A stretch of 10,657 nt of DNA, from positions 817-11,473 of the forward strand of contig JALHHV010000090.1 of assembly GCA_022837365.1 (NCBI GenBank), written 5' to 3'. The position numbers and the translations under genes are program-made. Shown in pieces: positions 1 through 6,177 of this stretch. This stretch comes from Desulfovibrio sp. (lineage in GTDB: Bacteria > Desulfobacterota > Desulfovibrionia > Desulfovibrionales > Desulfovibrionaceae). The notes under the pieces were generated by a model, which saw only the letters and a program-made list of their open reading frames with translations, was not told where the DNA came from and made no database searches. Within the stretch, counting starts at the first letter, position 1. Each line of letters opens with the position of its first letter.

Positions 1-476
1 AGGATTTCGGCGTGGGGCATGCTCTGCTCCAGCAGGCTGCGCACCTTGCCCGCGCGGTCCACGCCCACCAGCACCACCCGGTGCCGGGTCGTGAAGCGCC
101 TGCCGATGCGGTGCCACACCACGCGCCAGGCAAGGCACATGGCCACCACCAGCACCAGCAGCAGCACGAAGGTGGCCCGGTCGAAGCGCCAGCTTTCGAA
201 CGAATAGAAGGTGAAGCCGGTGGCGATGACCCCCAGCACAGAGGCCACGCCCACCCGGGCCACGGAATCGCGGAAGTCTTCCTCACCCACCGAGTAGCAG
301 TCCAGCACGTAGAACGAGAGCAGGAAGAAGAAGGTGGTGAAGAACGAGGCGCCCGTGTAGTCCACGAGCACGCTGTATTCGTCCGGCAGCATGGTTTCGC
401 CGACCACGTACAGCGCGATGAGGATGCACAGGGCGTCCAGCAGGCGGAACAGGCCGTTACGGATATTGTCGTTCAC
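1..476 (-). CDS. Membrane polyprenyl-phosphate sugar transferase, N-terminal part (runs off left edge)
   Basis: The reading frame opens with GTG at 476 and stays open to the window edge (158 full codons). A GGGAGGA ribosome site lies about 5 bases upstream of the GTG; no suitable in-frame ATG precedes it. Four hydrophobic segments are visible at about residues 8-27, 42-60, 73-92 and 101-120. A basic stretch (WHRIGRRFTTRHR) and the beginning of a nucleotide-binding-like fold (RVVLVGVDRAGKV, about 133-145) follow. This layout is known from WbaP/WcaJ/EpsB-type enzymes, which transfer a hexose-1-phosphate from a UDP-sugar to undecaprenyl phosphate at the inner membrane and so start a glycan chain. 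PglF/WbpM-type membrane dehydratases share the same N-terminal layout; the catalytic domain that would decide lies outside the window. It sits 93 bases downstream of the glycosyltransferase gene on the same strand, probably in one operon. That a gene is here is very likely; the exact enzyme class is inference. Confidence 0.72.
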   Translation of the reverse strand, partial: MNDNIRNGLFRLLDALCILIALYVVGETMLPDEYSVLVDYTGASFFTTFFFLLSFYVLDCYSVGEEDFRDSVARVGVASVLGVIATGFTFYSFESWRFDRATFVLLLVLVVAMCLAWRVVWHRIGRRFTTRHRVVLVGVDRAGKVRSLLEQSMPHAEI

Positions 477-569
477 GCATTCCTCCCGGAATGGTTGGGA
501 AATCTGTCGTGGCTGGGCGTCTGCGGCGTCCCGGCGCTTTGCGATGCGGTGGCGGATGCCTGGCCGGTC

Positions 570-1691
570 CTAGACCAGCCGCATCACCCGCAGGATATGT
601 TCGCTCACCTTGTCGGCGTCGAATTCGGTTTCGGCCAGCCGCCGCCCGGCCTGCCCCATGCGCGAGATCAGGTTGCGGTCGGCGATGAACCGTTCCATGG
701 CGGCGGCGAGGGCCTCGGGGTCGCGCAGGGGCACGCGGAAACCGTTCACCCCGTCCTCCACCACCTCGCGGCAGCCGGGGGCGTCGGTGACCACGGCGGC
801 GCGGCCCATGCTCATGCCTTCCATCACCGAGCAGGGGGTGCCTTCGCGCCATGAGGGCAGCACCATCACGCTGGCGGCGGCCACGTACGGGCGCACGTCG
901 CGGGTTTCGCCAAGATATTCGATGATTCCTTCGCGCGTCCAGCCTTCCACCTCGGAAAGGGGCACGCTGCCGGGCCCGGTTTCCGGCGGGCCCAGCACCC
1001 GGAAGCTGGCGTCGGGGTACCTGGCCTTCAGCAGGCGCGCGGCCCCGGCGTATTCGCGCAGGCCCTTGGCCTCCAGCAGGCGGCCCACCAGCAGGAACGA
1101 CGGCGGGTCCAGCACCGGCTCCGCCTGGGCGAAGTGGTCCAGCGCCACGCCGGTGCCCCGGCACATGGCCACGGACGTTCCGTGCGGGATGATGCGGTTG
1201 TCCTCGAACACCCGGCGGTCCTCCATGTTCTGGAAGAACACCGTGCGCACGCAGGAAAGGGCCATGCGGTAGAGCAGGGCGGCCACCCTGGTCAGCACGC
1301 GTTTGACCGGGGTGTCCGCCTCGAACATGTAGCCGAGCCCGGTGATCATGGCGTAGCGGGCGGGCACGCGGGCCAGCGCCGCCGCCATGGCCCCGTAGAT
1401 GACCGGCTTGATGGTGAAGCAGAAGGCCACGTCGGGCCGCGCCTGGCGGAAGATGCGGTACAGCGCGGTGAAGGTGGCGGCGTCGCGCACGGGGTTCAGC
1501 CCCTTGCGGTCCAGGGGGTAGCCCGCCACGCGGGCGCCCATGGCCTCCAGCGCGGCGCGGCCTTCGGTGTCGGTGTCGGCGTCGGGCACGATGCACAGCA
1601 CTTCGTGCCCCAGCGAACGGAGCCTGCGGATGAGCACGCTCCAGAAATTGACCATGGCCCGGGCCTGATTGCCCAGAATGGCGACCTTCAT
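570..1691 (-). CDS. Glycosyltransferase, GT4 family (PglA-like)
   Basis: A 373-aa cytoplasmic or membrane-associated retaining glycosyltransferase with the two-domain GT-B fold. The N-terminal acceptor domain begins MKVAILGNQARAMVNFWSVL and contains CFTIKPVIYGAMAA (about 91-104) and ITGLGYMFEAD (about 116-126), patterns I associate with PglA-like enzymes that extend lipid-linked glycans. The C-terminal donor domain has GRLLEAKG (203-210) and the GT4 E-x7-E motif, E283 to E291, in REGTPCSVMEGMSMG, followed by the usual D-APGCREVVEDGVNGF segment. The start at 1691 is preferred because GAGG lies 6 bases upstream and the protein begins at the conserved first beta strand; a longer frame to 1778 adds 29 low-complexity residues without family character. 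It precedes the sugar transferase gene on the same strand. UDP-GalNAc from the neighbouring epimerase is a plausible donor, but the substrate cannot be read from the sequence. Confidence 0.92.
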   Translation of the reverse strand: MKVAILGNQARAMVNFWSVLIRRLRSLGHEVLCIVPDADTDTEGRAALEAMGARVAGYPLDRKGLNPVRDAATFTALYRIFRQARPDVAFCFTIKPVIYGAMAAALARVPARYAMITGLGYMFEADTPVKRVLTRVAALLYRMALSCVRTVFFQNMEDRRVFEDNRIIPHGTSVAMCRGTGVALDHFAQAEPVLDPPSFLLVGRLLEAKGLREYAGAARLLKARYPDASFRVLGPPETGPGSVPLSEVEGWTREGIIEYLGETRDVRPYVAAASVMVLPSWREGTPCSVMEGMSMGRAAVVTDAPGCREVVEDGVNGFRVPLRDPEALAAAMERFIADRNLISRMGQAGRRLAETEFDADKVSEHILRVMRLV

Positions 1692-2163
1692 CTGATGCCT
1701 CGCTGGCTGCGCGTCCGGACGTGCCGGGCGCTGGTCCCGGCGGGACGCCGGGGGATGTTGCCCCGCCCCTTGGCGCACGCGGCGCGGGGGGCGGAAGAAC
1801 GCGCACCTTGTAACAGGTGGGCCGCACGCTGAAAAGGGGGCCGGAAAGGGGCCGGAGTGGCCGGGTTCGCGGCGCGATGGACTCCCGGCCCGCCGCGTCC
1901 CCTTGCCGCCCCTTTACAGGGTGTGGCGTTGGGAGTAGAAGCGCGCACGTTGCGGTGGTGCGCGGCGAACCCGTCCTTTAGCCGACTGGCCCTTGGCGGC
2001 AGCCGACCGGTCTTCGGCGGCAGGCCGGAAGTCCTCCCGCCGCACGGCCGCCGCGCCATGGCGCAACGCCGTCCGGGTCGGCAGTCCTTTGACGCGGCCC
2101 CCCGGCGCACGTACAATGGGCATTCCATCCGAAACCGCCACTCCCTTGGGAGGAGACGCCATC
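1692..2163. other. Divergent intergenic region between glycosyltransferase and epimerase genes
   Basis: This 472-bp GC-rich stretch shows no convincing gene on either strand: open frames across it are extensions or shadows without ribosome sites. It holds the sigma-70-type promoter of the epimerase gene (listed separately), a 12-bp perfect palindrome GCGCCATGGCGC at 2053-2064 about 25 bp upstream of the -35 box (a possible operator, unproven), and three close copies of a GGCCGG-containing unit at about 1838-1863. I found no convincing promoter for the minus-strand glycosyltransferase gene. Confidence 0.7.
2089..2117 (+). promoter_or_regulatory. Sigma-70-type promoter of the epimerase gene
   Basis: TTGACG at 2089-2094 and TACAAT at 2112-2117 are separated by exactly 17 bases, so each box differs from the TTGACA/TATAAT consensus at one position. 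Transcription would start near 2124, giving a leader of about 40 bases before the ATG at 2164. In such GC-rich DNA a chance match of this quality with ideal spacing, directly before a gene, is unlikely. Confidence 0.8.
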
Positions 2164-3189
<1,026 letters not shown>

Positions 3190-3220
3190 GCACATTCCGC
3201 TGGCACATCCCGCGCGCCGG

Positions 3221-3271
3221 AAAAAGCAGGGGTGCACGACACACTCATGGAGTGTGTCGTGCACCCCTGCT
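3221..3271 (-). terminator. Long perfect hairpin, probable intrinsic terminator for minus-strand transcripts
   Basis: Bases 3226-3246 are the exact reverse complement of 3250-3270, a 21-bp stem (22 with A3225-T3271) around the 3-base loop ATG. Five A residues at 3221-3225 become a U tract directly after the stem on the minus strand, the form of a Rho-independent terminator. It would stop transcripts leaving the TPR gene before they run antisense into the epimerase gene. On the plus strand the stem is followed by TGCGGCTG, with no U tract, so termination of the epimerase transcript here is less certain. Confidence 0.6.
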
Positions 3272-3402
3272 GCGGCTGTTGACAAACGCAGTTTGTCGGC
3301 AGCCCGCCACAAAGGCGCAGGCGGCATTCATTGCCGCCGTGAAGCGCCGGAGTGAGCGTGCCTTTACAACTCCCGCCGGAGGCGGGGTTGTCATCAAACT
3401 GA

Positions 3403-3445
3403 TACGGGCGCATGGCACACCCCCGGGGAGTGCCATGCGCCCGTA
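3403..3445. repeat. 16-bp inverted repeat
   Basis: Bases 3403-3418 pair perfectly with 3430-3445, and the interior (C run against G run around 3420-3428) can extend the stem past one A-A mismatch. No good U tract follows on either strand. The right half resembles that of the hairpin at 3226-3270: both read GGAGTG, then TGC, purine, CCC, then CTGCG, with small spacer differences. This may be coincidence or may mark two members of one repeat family. Confidence 0.6.
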
Positions 3446-3461
3446 CTGCGTTTCCGCTCCG

Positions 3462-3498
3462 TTTCGCCGCCCGAGCGTTTGGCGGAATGGCGGCGAAA
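3462..3498. repeat. 10-bp inverted repeat
   Basis: TTTCGCCGCC at 3462-3471 is the exact reverse complement of GGCGGCGAAA at 3489-3498, with a 17-base loop. It directly precedes the next inverted repeat at 3502. On either strand the A/T-rich ends lie on the outside of the stem; on the plus strand A residues follow the stem, so it is not a typical intrinsic terminator. Confidence 0.5.
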
Positions 3499-3501
3499 GG
3501 T

Positions 3502-3542
3502 GATTTTCCGGCCCCTAGCGCCAGCATCGGGGCCGGAAAATC
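3502..3542. repeat. 14-bp inverted repeat
   Basis: GATTTTCCGGCCCC at 3502-3515 is the exact reverse complement of 3529-3542, around a 13-base loop. Because the arms start with T runs and end with A runs, either transcript would carry A residues, not U residues, after the GC core. It therefore does not look like an intrinsic terminator although it lies 55 bp beyond the TPR gene stop. Confidence 0.6.
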
Positions 3543-3596
3543 GTATGGGGAGGGGAGTATCTTGCCGTGGCGGCCGCCTGGCGGCGGCAGGCGCGG

Positions 3597-4157
3597 CTAC
3601 CCGATCAGGGCGTACATCTCGCGGGCGTCGGCGTGGTCGGGCGCGCGGTCGAGAATGGTCTCGAGTTCGGCCCGCGCCTCGTCCTTGCGGCCGAGGGAGA
3701 TCAGGCACCCGGCCAGCGAGAAGCGCACGTTGTCCTTTTCGGGGGAAAGTTCCAGGAAGGCCCGCAGGTGGGCCACCACTTCGTCGATGCGGCCAAGGTG
3801 GTAGCCAAGGCGCAGCAGGCCGTTCATGGCCACCAGGTTGCCGGGGTTCATGCCCAGCGCGGCCACGAAGTGGTCGAAGGCCTCGGCGTGCGCGCCGGTT
3901 TCCATTTCCACCAGGCCCATGCCCGCCAGCGACTTGTCGTTGGCCTCGATGGCGGCCGCCTTGCGGTACAGCACCAGGGCCGATTCGAGGTTGCCGCGCT
4001 GCACGGCGATGGTGGCGAGCCCGAGGTACGGGTCCGGATGCACGCCGTTGCTTCCGGCGGCCTTGCGGTAGTATTCCTCGGCCTTTTCCAGGTCACCCAT
4101 GAAAAGGTAGCACTCGCCCAGTTCCTTGTTGATTTCGTAGTCGAGATGGTTGCTCAT
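3597..4157 (-). CDS. TPR-repeat protein, possibly co-regulated with flagellar genes
   Basis: A 186-aa protein made almost wholly of tetratricopeptide-like repeats, about five units at roughly 6-38, 41-73, 75-107, 109-141 and 143-175. Typical signatures are LGECYLFMGDLEKAEEYYRKA (about 13-33), LGLATIAVQRGNLESALVLY and LAGCLISLGRKDEARAELE. There is no signal peptide, membrane segment or enzymatic domain, so it is probably a cytoplasmic scaffold or chaperone-like adaptor with an unknown partner. The ATG at 4157 has a strong GGAGGGGAG site 3-4 bases upstream. A longer in-frame opening to 4721 is rejected because the extra residues lack repeat character and would read through a promoter and hairpins. 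A sigma-54-like element upstream (4302-4317) points at this gene, and it lies divergent to the flagellar operon, which suggests but does not prove a role in flagellar assembly or its control. Confidence 0.88.
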   Translation of the reverse strand: MSNHLDYEINKELGECYLFMGDLEKAEEYYRKAAGSNGVHPDPYLGLATIAVQRGNLESALVLYRKAAAIEANDKSLAGMGLVEMETGAHAEAFDHFVAALGMNPGNLVAMNGLLRLGYHLGRIDEVVAHLRAFLELSPEKDNVRFSLAGCLISLGRKDEARAELETILDRAPDHADAREMYALIG

Positions 4158-4301
4158 GTTCTCCCCTCCATGCCGTAAGGCATTTCGCTTCTGGGTCGCC
4201 CCGCGCTGCGCGGGGCGGGCGCCTTTGCTGGCGGCGCCGGAGCGGTTCGCCCGTCGGTTTCGCGAACGCTCCCGGGAAAGCTGTGCCCATGTCCTCCGCC
4301 A

Positions 4302-4317
4302 AGCACGATGCGTGCCA
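4302..4317 (-). promoter_or_regulatory. Sigma-54-type (-24/-12) promoter toward the TPR gene
   Basis: Read on the minus strand, the sequence is TGGCACG-CATC-GTGCT. It matches the sigma-54 consensus TGGCACG-N4-TTGCW at every defined base except the first T of TTGC; the invariant GG and GC are correctly 12 bases apart. Transcription would start near 4291, leaving a leader of about 134 bases before the TPR start at 4157. Such promoters need an enhancer-binding activator such as a FleQ/FlrC-type protein. Confidence 0.62.
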
Positions 4318-4492
4318 TTGCTGGCTGCGGAGTTTTCGTGGGCGCCACGGGCATAGCAAACCGCATGCCACGCCATTTTGACGGAACGGGACAGAGTGCA
4401 CAACACATGAACATATAAGAAATATTTGCAAGCGTTAAGCCGGATGGCGACCAAGCCCGGCCCGCCCTCTCCACCGGGTGCGGGGGCACAAA

Positions 4493-4533
4493 GCGCCGGT
4501 TTGCCGTCCCCCCTGTCCGGCGCGGGGGGCAAA
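4493..4533. other. Possible H-type pseudoknot
   Basis: GCGCCGG at 4493-4499 pairs perfectly with CCGGCGC at 4517-4523. The loop between them contains a C run (4508-4513) and TTTG (4500-4503), which pair with the G run 4524-4529 and CAAA 4530-4533 just downstream, with bases 4504-4507 bulged. Interleaved pairing of this kind is an H-type pseudoknot on paper. No transcript is known to cover it, and its GC content makes chance complementarity fairly likely. Confidence 0.3.
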
Positions 4534-4555
4534 TCCTGCCGCCATGGCCTGCATG

Positions 4556-4604
4556 ATGACGACGCCGCCCGGCCATCCGCGAGATGGCCGGGCGGCGTCG
4601 TCAT
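4556..4604. repeat. Perfect 22-bp inverted repeat upstream of the flgB promoter
   Basis: Bases 4556-4577 are the exact reverse complement of 4583-4604 around the 5-base loop CGCGA. No U tract follows on either strand and no gene ends nearby, so it is not an ordinary terminator. It lies about 75 bp upstream of the flgB -24/-12 element. It could be a protein-binding or transcription-insulating site. Confidence 0.65.
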
Positions 4605-4677
4605 TCCGGCGGGCCAGGGCCGGTGAAAATGGCGCTTTTTACATGCAACCATTTTGAATGAAAAAAATTCCATGCGC

Positions 4678-4693
4678 TGGAACGTCTCTTGCT
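4678..4693 (+). promoter_or_regulatory. Sigma-54-type (-24/-12) promoter of the flgB operon
   Basis: TGGAAC-GTCTC-TTGCT differs from the TGGCAC-N5-TTGCW consensus at one base. GG and GC have the required spacing, which puts the start near 4704 and gives a leader of about 77 bases. A sigma-54 promoter before basal body genes fits flagellar hierarchies in which FliA acts only on late genes. A 10-bp inverted repeat (4696-4705 with 4732-4741) overlaps the predicted start, with an inner 6-bp stem at 4714-4719/4724-4729. Confidence 0.78.
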
Positions 4694-4780
4694 CAGCGGG
4701 GGGTGCATCCACGGGCCGCACCGGCGGCCACCACCCCCCGCGCGGCGCACGCCCCGGGGGCGAACGGGGAGGAATCCCGC

Positions 4781-5191
4781 ATGAAAAGCCTGTACGAAAC
4801 GCATGTGAACCTTGTCGGCAAGGTCATGGACATGCAGCTTCAGCGTCAGAATGTCGTCATGAGCAACATCGCCAACGTCCGGACGCCCGGCTACAAGCCG
4901 CGCGAACTGGAGTTCGAGAAGCAGTTGCAGGCGGCGCTGGGGCTGGACGCCAAGGGGCGGATGACCCGCACCGAGGAAAACCACATGCCCTCCGAGTTCA
5001 GTCCCGACGGGTTCAACGCCGACTGGGAAAAGGCGGCCAAGCCGCGCGTCATCCACGGCGAAGACCGCGTGAACCTGGACAAGGAAATGGCCAAGATGGC
5101 CAAGAACTCGCTGCACTACACCGCCCTCTCCACCGTCATTCGCGGCAACTTCGAGGGCGTCAAGAACATCATACAGGAAGGGCAGAAGTAA
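4781..5191 (+). CDS. flgB: Flagellar basal-body proximal rod protein FlgB
   Basis: A 136-aa structural protein of the proximal rod, exported by the flagellar type III system and assembled on FliE and the MS-ring. The N-terminal rod helix carries the family signature MSNIANVRTPGYK at 27-39. The C-terminal helix region (about 100-127) is amphipathic, as expected for axial proteins that pair their termini. Length is normal. The start at 4781 follows GGGGAGG (4766-4772) by 8 bases and gives the usual MKSLYETHVN N-terminus; an in-frame ATG at 4658 lies upstream of the sigma-54 element and is rejected. It is first in the operon, and its TAA stop shares one base with the flgC start (TAATG), indicating translational coupling. 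Confidence 0.96.
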   Translation: MKSLYETHVNLVGKVMDMQLQRQNVVMSNIANVRTPGYKPRELEFEKQLQAALGLDAKGRMTRTEENHMPSEFSPDGFNADWEKAAKPRVIHGEDRVNLDKEMAKMAKNSLHYTALSTVIRGNFEGVKNIIQEGQK

Positions 5192-5628
5192 TGGACTTCA
5201 TGACCGCCATCGACATCGGCGCTTCCGCGCTCAACGCGGAACGCACGAACATGAACATCATCTCGATGAACCTGGCCAACGTGAAGACCACCCGCACCGA
5301 GCAGGGCGGTCCCTACCGGCGCAAGAGCACCATCATGGCGGCGCAGGACATCGACGACCCCTTCTCCAAGCACATGCAGGGCGCTCTGGACCGCGAACTG
5401 AAAGGCGTGCGGGTGATGCACGTGGCCACCGACTCGCGCCCCCTCAAGCGCGTGTACGAGCCCGGCCACCCCGACGCGGACCAGGACGGCTTCGTCTCTT
5501 ACCCGGACATCAACGTGGTGGAGGAAATGGCCAACCTGATGACCGCCCAGCGCGGCTACGAGGCCAACGTGACCACCATCGACACCGTGAAGGCCATGTA
5601 CACCAAAGCGTTGGAAATCAGTCGCTAG
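5191..5628 (+). CDS. flgC: Flagellar basal-body rod protein FlgC
   Basis: A 145-aa proximal rod protein that stacks with FlgB and FlgF. The N-terminal rod motif appears as SMNLANVKTTRTEQGGPYRR (25-44), where N28, L29, A30 and N31 correspond to the conserved NxAN core and the GGPYRR segment is typical of FlgC. The C-terminal basal-body helix includes MANLMTAQRGYEANVTTID (113-131), followed by AMYTKALEIS. The start overlaps the flgB stop by one base; an AGGAAG sequence lies about 11 bases upstream. It ends 19 bases before fliE in the same operon. Start, length and context agree with the family. Confidence 0.96.
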   Translation: MDFMTAIDIGASALNAERTNMNIISMNLANVKTTRTEQGGPYRRKSTIMAAQDIDDPFSKHMQGALDRELKGVRVMHVATDSRPLKRVYEPGHPDADQDGFVSYPDINVVEEMANLMTAQRGYEANVTTIDTVKAMYTKALEISR

Positions 5629-5647
5629 GCTGTAGGGAGACACGGTC

Positions 5648-5980
5648 ATGAGCATCCAGGCAGTAGGGCTGAAGGCGTATTCCAACGCCCTCGGCAACTT
5701 CATGAAGGCCGAACAGGCCACCCGCGCCACCGCCGCGCCCACGGCCTCGGGCGTCCAGGCCAAGTCGTTCACCAACACGCTTTCCGAGTCGCTGACCAAG
5801 GTCAACGACATGCAGACCGAAAAGTCGCAGATGATCCAGGCGTTCGCGTCCGGCGAAACCCAGAACGTGCACGAACTGATGATTACCCTGCAGAAGGCCG
5901 GTCTTGCCGTGAACATGACCTCCGCCGTGCGGAACAAGGTCATGGAGGCGTACAAGGAACTCAGCCGCATCCAATTCTAG
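5648..5980 (+). CDS. fliE: Flagellar hook-basal body protein FliE
   Basis: A 110-aa adaptor that joins the MS-ring (FliF) to the proximal rod and is the first substrate of the export gate. The C-terminal half holds the conserved family pattern: SFTNTLSESLTKVNDMQ (about 40-56), ASGETQNVHELMITLQKAGL (67-86) and the terminal NKVMEAYKELSRIQF. The N-terminal part is variable and alanine/threonine-rich, as usual. GGGAGA lies about 7 bases before the ATG at 5648. Its stop codon is immediately followed by, and shares its last base with, the long hairpin at 5980-6108, which separates it from fliF. Confidence 0.96.
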   Translation: MSIQAVGLKAYSNALGNFMKAEQATRATAAPTASGVQAKSFTNTLSESLTKVNDMQTEKSQMIQAFASGETQNVHELMITLQKAGLAVNMTSAVRNKVMEAYKELSRIQF

Positions 5981-6108
5981 GGCATTCGGCCCTTCCCGCC
6001 GCTGCCTTCGTCAGTCGGCGCGGTTCATTCGGTCACGCACGGAAGAGTGCGCTCCCTTCATGAACCGCTTGGCTTCCTCGGCAGGCGGCGGGAATCATCC
6101 GAATGCCC
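5980..6108 (+). other. Long imperfect hairpin in the fliE-fliF gap
   Basis: One nested structure of about 129 bases can be drawn by hand. From outside in: 5980-5989 pairs with 6099-6108 (10 bp, GGGCATTCGG/CCGAATGCCC), 5993-6001 with 6086-6094 (9 bp), 6002-6006 with 6080-6084 (5 bp, one bulged G), 6020-6028 with 6060-6068 (9 bp, GCGGTTCAT/ATGAACCGC) and 6036-6040 with 6047-6051 (5 bp, loop GGAAGA). All stems are perfect within themselves. No U tract follows, so it does not look like a terminator. It would be part of the operon mRNA, ending 57 bases before the fliF ribosome site. Confidence 0.7.
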
Positions 6109-6177
6109 GGCGCGCGGCAGCACTGCCGGAGAACGAAAATCCGACCGCGCCAAGAGACGATTCCGGAGGAAGAACAC

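Larger units (their letters stand above)
3190..3596. other. Convergent intergenic region packed with inverted repeats
   Basis: These 407 bp lie between the 3' ends of the epimerase gene (+) and the TPR gene (-). No credible gene is seen. Nearly the whole length is made of successive stem-loops: 3225-3271 (22 bp), 3278-3300 (7 bp, 10 with G-U pairs), 3320-3338 (7 bp, plus an outer 5-bp pair 3314-3318/3344-3348), 3366-3391 (11 bp with one bulged T), 3403-3445 (16 bp), 3462-3498 (10 bp), 3502-3542 (14 bp) and a small GC-rich one at 3563-3589. Only the first has a T tract on one strand. Transcription termination from both sides is the simplest reading, but the number and tight packing exceed what that needs. 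Confidence 0.75.
4158..4780. other. Divergent intergenic control region between TPR gene and flgB
   Basis: These 623 bp hold no convincing gene. From left to right they contain: the TPR gene leader with small hairpins at 4170-4183 (ATGCC/GGCAT, abutting its ribosome site) and 4197-4217 (9 bp, loop CTG); a minus-strand sigma-54-like element at 4302-4317; an AT-rich island around 4405-4437; a possible pseudoknot at 4493-4533; a perfect 22-bp inverted repeat at 4556-4604; a second AT-rich patch around 4634-4670; a plus-strand sigma-54-like element at 4678-4693; and a hairpin overlapping the predicted flgB transcription start. Confidence 0.75.

Noticed and set aside
457..1827. Open frame of 456 codons on the minus strand overlapping the glycosyltransferase
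   Set aside because: It lies in another frame of the same DNA, is rich in Arg/Gly/Pro/Ala with no family pattern, and is explained by the high GC content of a real gene.
3201..3216. TGGCAC followed at sigma-54 spacing by GCGCG on the plus strand
   Set aside because: Only the GG and GC match in the -12 part, it lies directly after the epimerase stop, and no plus-strand gene follows.
3502..3542. Intrinsic terminator for the TPR gene
   Set aside because: A good 14-bp stem, but the residues after the GC core are A, not T, on both strands.
3225..3589. CRISPR array or tandem repeat array
   Set aside because: The stems differ in sequence and spacing; there is no repeated unit with regular spacers.
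4376..4420. TTGACG and TATAAG as a sigma-70 promoter in the AT-rich island
   Set aside because: The two boxes are about 30 bases apart, not 16-18, and no partner box exists at the right distance.
4158..4721. N-terminal extension of the TPR protein to an upstream ATG (374 aa in total)
   Set aside because: The extra residues lack TPR character, cross a sigma-54-like promoter and several hairpins, and the ATG at 4157 has an excellent ribosome site.
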